Assembly: GCA_046483565.1 (NCBI GenBank) | Contig: JAWOCZ010000012.1 | Coordinates: 1 to 7,931 of the forward strand | Reading direction: 5' to 3' | Length of the DNA stretch: 7,931 nt | Origin: T1Sed10-7 sp046483565 | GTDB lineage: Bacteria; Actinomycetota; Nitriliruptoria; Nitriliruptorales; Nitriliruptoraceae | The notes under the pieces: model-generated | Told to the model about the DNA's origin: nothing | Seen by the model: only the letters and a program-made list of their open reading frames with translations | Databases searched by the model: none | Shown here: positions 5,491 to 7,931 of the stretch, in pieces | Numbering within the stretch: position 1 is the stretch's first letter | How the letters are laid out: every line of letters begins with the position of its first letter | Position numbers and translations under genes: made by a program

Positions 5491-7758
5491 TCACCGGTCC
5501 TGGTGCGGTTCGAGCCCGAGGTGGGCGGCGTGGAAGGCCAGCACGTCGGCGCGCTCCTCGAGGAGCTTGCTCACGGGCTTGCCCGCACCGTGGCCCGCGG
5601 CGCGGTCGATCCGCAGGAGGACCGGCGCCGCCGCACCCTGGGCGTGCTGGAGCGCGGCGGCGAACTTGAACGAGTGCAGCGGTACCACCCGGTCGTCGGT
5701 GTCTCCGGTGGTGAGCAGGGTCGGGGGGTAGGACCGGCCCACCTCGACCCGGTGGTAGGGCGAGTAGCGCAGCAGGACGGCGAGGTCCTCGGGGTCATCC
5801 GGTGAGCCGTAGTCCGAGGTCCAGGCCCAGCCGATCGTGAAGCGGTGGAAGCGGACGAGGTCCAGCACACCCACTTCGGGGACCGCGCTCCCGAAGGCCT
5901 CCGGTTCCCGGGTCAGGCACGCCCCGACCAGCAGGCCACCGTTGGAACGCCCCTCGATGCCCAGCTGCTCCGGACGTGTCCACACCGCTTCCGGTGCGCC
6001 GACCGGCCCGAGCGGGACGCCTCGCACCCGGTCGCGGTCCCGGCCCGTCAGCCAGGCCGCGCAGGCCAGGGCATCGTCGAAGACGTGCTCCTTGTGCGCC
6101 CGCCGCCCGTCGTCGCGCCACGGGGCGCCGTACTCCCCACCTCCGCGCAGGCACGCCACCGCCAGGACACCACCGGCCTCGACCCACGCCCGCCAGCCCG
6201 GCCGGTGCATCGGGGTGATGGGGATGTCGAACCCTCCGTAGCCCCAGAGCACCGTCGGGCGTCGGCCGTCGGGGTGCACGTCGGCGCGGTGGACCAGGAA
6301 CAGCGGGACCGCCGTGTCGTCGTGCTGGACGGCGACCTGCTCCACCACCACCTCGGTGTCACCGGGCGGCGCCGCCTGGTCGGCCGCTACCCCGGCGGTG
6401 TCGTGGCCCGTGTTGACGGTGGTGTCGTGGCCGGCGTTGCCGGTGGCGTCCCACACCCTCGACACCGTCAGCGTGTCGAGCTCGCAGGCCAGCAGGTGGT
6501 CGGGTGCGGTGAAGGATCCGACGGTCAGGTGGAGCCGGTCGTCGCGCCGCCCTCCGGAGAGGCCGGTGATCGTGACCGGCCAGGGCAGCGGCACCGTGCC
6601 GAGCGGTGTCCCGTCGTGGGGGGAGACGACGTCCAGGCGGGAGCTGGCGTGCTGCAGACGGTGACAGACGAGCCACCCGGGCAGATCGGGCTCCGCCGCG
6701 CCGACCAGGCGGGCGTCGAGCAGGCGCTGCGCACCCTCGGCGACGACCTCGCGGACCCGGTCGGCCGGGGCGGGCTCGCCGGTCACCGCCGTACCCGCGG
6801 CGGCGACGCCCCATGCCGGCAGCGGCACGGCGATGATGCGACCGAGGGGGGCATCGAGGTCGGTCACCACCAGCAGTTCGTCCCCGAGCACCCCGATCGG
6901 GTCGTGCTGGGCGAGGTCCGGGGCCAGCAGCAGGTGGGCGGCCCCGACCGAGCCCTCCGCGTCGATCGGAGCCACCAGCACGCCCGTCTCCGGGTCGGTC
7001 CCGCGGGTGACGACGGTCACCAGCCACCGTCCGTCGTGGGTGACCTGCGGGTGGTATCCCCACTCGGGGTGATCTGGCCGGGACAGCACGAGCACGTCGT
7101 CGGCCACCGGTGTGCCGAGGCGGTGCAGCTGCAGCCGCTGGTCCCGGTTCGCGGCGGCGTGCTCGTCGCCGGGGCTCGGTGGGTCATAGGCGGTGTACAC
7201 GAACCCGCTGGCATCGGGGAGCCAGGTCGCGTTGGCGAACTTCGACCAGGGGACCGCATCGCTCAGGATGCGGGCCGTCGCCACCTCGGCGATCCGCCAG
7301 GTGGTCCAGTCCGACCCGGCGTCGGCCCGACCGAAGGCGACCCGCGCGCCGTCGTCGCTCACCGCCAGTCCTGACAGTGAGGCGGTGCCGTCCACCGACC
7401 AGGTGTTGGGGTCGAGGAGCACGCTCCAGTCCTGCTCCTCGGGCAGCGGCGGTGTCGTCGCGGTGGACGGGGTCGAGCCGCCGGCAGCCGCCGCTGCTGC
7501 TGCCCACAGCACGTCCTGGTCCTGCAGGCCGTCGTTGCGCAGCTGGAACCACCAGCTGCCGCGACGCCAGGGCGTCGAGCGACGGGGGTGGTTCCAGAGA
7601 GCACGCAGCCGGGCGACGAAGTGCTGCCGGGCGGGGAGCGCGTGCAGGTGGGCCCGGGCAGCCTCATCCTGCACCCCGATGAAGGCCTGTACTCGCGGGT
7701 CGTGGGCCGGTGCCTCCAGCCAGCGGTAGGGGTCGGCGACCTCGTGGCCGTGGAGCAC
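5491..7758 (-). CDS. Prolyl oligopeptidase (serine peptidase family S9A)
   Basis: As drawn from GTG 7758, 755 residues; it cleaves short peptides after proline in the cytoplasm. The protein opens with the family signature VADPYRWLEAP (7-17), then a beta-propeller to about 470 and the alpha/beta-hydrolase domain. Landmarks are LWGYGGFDIP (504-513), ACLRGGGEYG (535-544), nucleophile Ser605 in EGRSNGGLL, the acid in TGDTDDRVVPLHS (Asp688 or 689) and His723 in AAGHGAGKP, so the triad is complete. No signal peptide is visible. Minus-strand GAGGAG lies nine bases before GTG 7758. However, the frame stays open to the right edge, and the residues just upstream (VDREELVE) resemble the conserved family N-terminus, so the start is uncertain. 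Unusual points are about 20 extra residues (572-593) before the nucleophile strand and a GHDTT/GHDTA duplication at 443-454. Confidence 0.93.
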   Translation of the reverse strand: MLHGHEVADPYRWLEAPAHDPRVQAFIGVQDEAARAHLHALPARQHFVARLRALWNHPRRSTPWRRGSWWFQLRNDGLQDQDVLWAAAAAAAGGSTPSTATTPPLPEEQDWSVLLDPNTWSVDGTASLSGLAVSDDGARVAFGRADAGSDWTTWRIAEVATARILSDAVPWSKFANATWLPDASGFVYTAYDPPSPGDEHAAANRDQRLQLHRLGTPVADDVLVLSRPDHPEWGYHPQVTHDGRWLVTVVTRGTDPETGVLVAPIDAEGSVGAAHLLLAPDLAQHDPIGVLGDELLVVTDLDAPLGRIIAVPLPAWGVAAAGTAVTGEPAPADRVREVVAEGAQRLLDARLVGAAEPDLPGWLVCHRLQHASSRLDVVSPHDGTPLGTVPLPWPVTITGLSGGRRDDRLHLTVGSFTAPDHLLACELDTLTVSRVWDATGNAGHDTTVNTGHDTAGVAADQAAPPGDTEVVVEQVAVQHDDTAVPLFLVHRADVHPDGRRPTVLWGYGGFDIPITPMHRPGWRAWVEAGGVLAVACLRGGGEYGAPWRDDGRRAHKEHVFDDALACAAWLTGRDRDRVRGVPLGPVGAPEAVWTRPEQLGIEGRSNGGLLVGACLTREPEAFGSAVPEVGVLDLVRFHRFTIGWAWTSDYGSPDDPEDLAVLLRYSPYHRVEVGRSYPPTLLTTGDTDDRVVPLHSFKFAAALQHAQGAAAPVLLRIDRAAGHGAGKPVSKLLEERADVLAFHAAHLGLEPHQDR

Positions 7759-7767
7759 CTCGACCAG

Positions 7768-7773
7768 CTCCTC
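7768..7773 (-). promoter_or_regulatory. Possible ribosome binding site for the GTG 7758 start
   Basis: Minus-strand GAGGAG sits nine bases before GTG 7758. The same bases would encode Glu-Glu in the extended N-terminus, so the match may be coincidental. Confidence 0.4.
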
Positions 7774-7785
7774 ACGGTCGACGGC

Positions 7786-7810
7786 GGGGGGGGCGGGGGC
7801 TGGGGGGGGG
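7786..7810. repeat. G/C homopolymer cluster
   Basis: Runs of 8 G (7786-7793), 5 G (7795-7799) and 9 G (7802-7810) occur in 25 bases, interrupted only by C and CT. They encode Pro and Ala on the minus strand. Such runs are prone to slippage and to base-count errors. Confidence 0.9.
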
Positions 7811-7860
7811 AGGGCCGTGCGCGGTGGTGTCGCGGGCGGTGCGGGACGGTACTCAGGCCG

Positions 7861-7908
7861 TCGCTCATGGCATCGCTCAGGGCATCGCTCATGGCACCGC
7901 TCGGGGCG
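7861..7908. repeat. Four-copy 12-bp tandem repeat
   Basis: Copies at 7861-7872, 7873-7884, 7885-7896 and a diverged copy at 7897-7908, based on TCGCTCATGGCA. On the minus strand, in the frame of ATG 7892, the copies after that ATG read MSDA-LSDA-MSDG, so the repeat supplies alternative in-frame ATGs at 7892 and 7868. The period is a multiple of three, as expected for a coding repeat. Confidence 0.85.
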
Positions 7909-7931
7909 TCGCCAGCCGGAGGGGGCTGCGC

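Larger units (their letters stand above)
7759..7892 (-). other. Probable N-terminal extension of the peptidase, out of frame
   Basis: In the peptidase frame this stretch is open but has no ATG, GTG or TTG. ATGs at 7892 and 7868 lie in another frame that is also open through it. Adding one C to either long C-run (minus strand) would join that frame to the peptidase, giving about 800 residues. This may be a sequencing or assembly error, a real frameshift, or simply untranslated leader if GTG 7758 is the start. Confidence 0.45.

Noticed and set aside
5845..7374. 509-codon open frame on the plus strand opposite the peptidase
   Set aside because: It is the shadow of a gene with a complete catalytic triad; its composition (Gly, Arg, His, Val) is typical of antisense translation.

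Overview
The window is very GC-rich, and its codons end almost always in G or C. Together with a nickel superoxide dismutase and its dedicated maturation protease, an actinobacterial-type CCA-adding enzyme and paired PH-domain membrane proteins, this suggests chromosomal DNA of a high-GC actinobacterium. I cannot name a genus. I see no insertion sequence, integrase, tRNA, rRNA or CRISPR array.

Layout, left to right. (1) Positions 1-1187, minus strand: two membrane PH-domain (bPH2/DUF304) genes in YdbS-YdbT order, overlapping by 11 bp. The second runs off the left edge and carries a three-copy 27-bp in-frame repeat. (2) Positions 1188-1384: a divergent intergenic region. (3) Positions 1385-3684, plus strand: a CCA tRNA nucleotidyltransferase with a C-terminal HD domain, followed by a SAM-dependent methyltransferase whose start overlaps the preceding stop (ATGA). 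(4) Positions 3606-4684: a divergent nickel-SOD locus, with the signal-peptidase-like protease SodX on minus and SodN on plus, separated by a 167-bp shared promoter region. The 3' end of sodX overlaps the 3' end of the methyltransferase gene by 79 bp. (5) A strong GC hairpin with a TTCG loop lies between the convergent sodN and a four-helix membrane protein of unknown function (4766-5281, minus). (6) Positions 5302-5429: eight tandem copies of a 16-bp unit. (7) Positions 5491-7758, minus: an S9A prolyl oligopeptidase with a complete Ser/Asp/His triad. Its natural N-terminus is unclear, because the conserved upstream peptide is cut off from the nearest ATG by C-homopolymers on the coding strand. 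A 12-bp repeat encoding an M/L-S-D-A motif sits at that upstream ATG.

The genes that clearly work together are sodN and sodX: SodX is expected to expose His1 of SodN so that the Cys-x-x-x-Cys hook can bind nickel. The SodN hook here departs from the canonical sequence at two positions. The remaining genes are ordinary housekeeping or envelope functions. I do not see a convincing new multigene system. The points worth a second look are the hook variant, the minisatellite-like array, the homopolymer-disrupted peptidase N-terminus and the antisense gene overlap.
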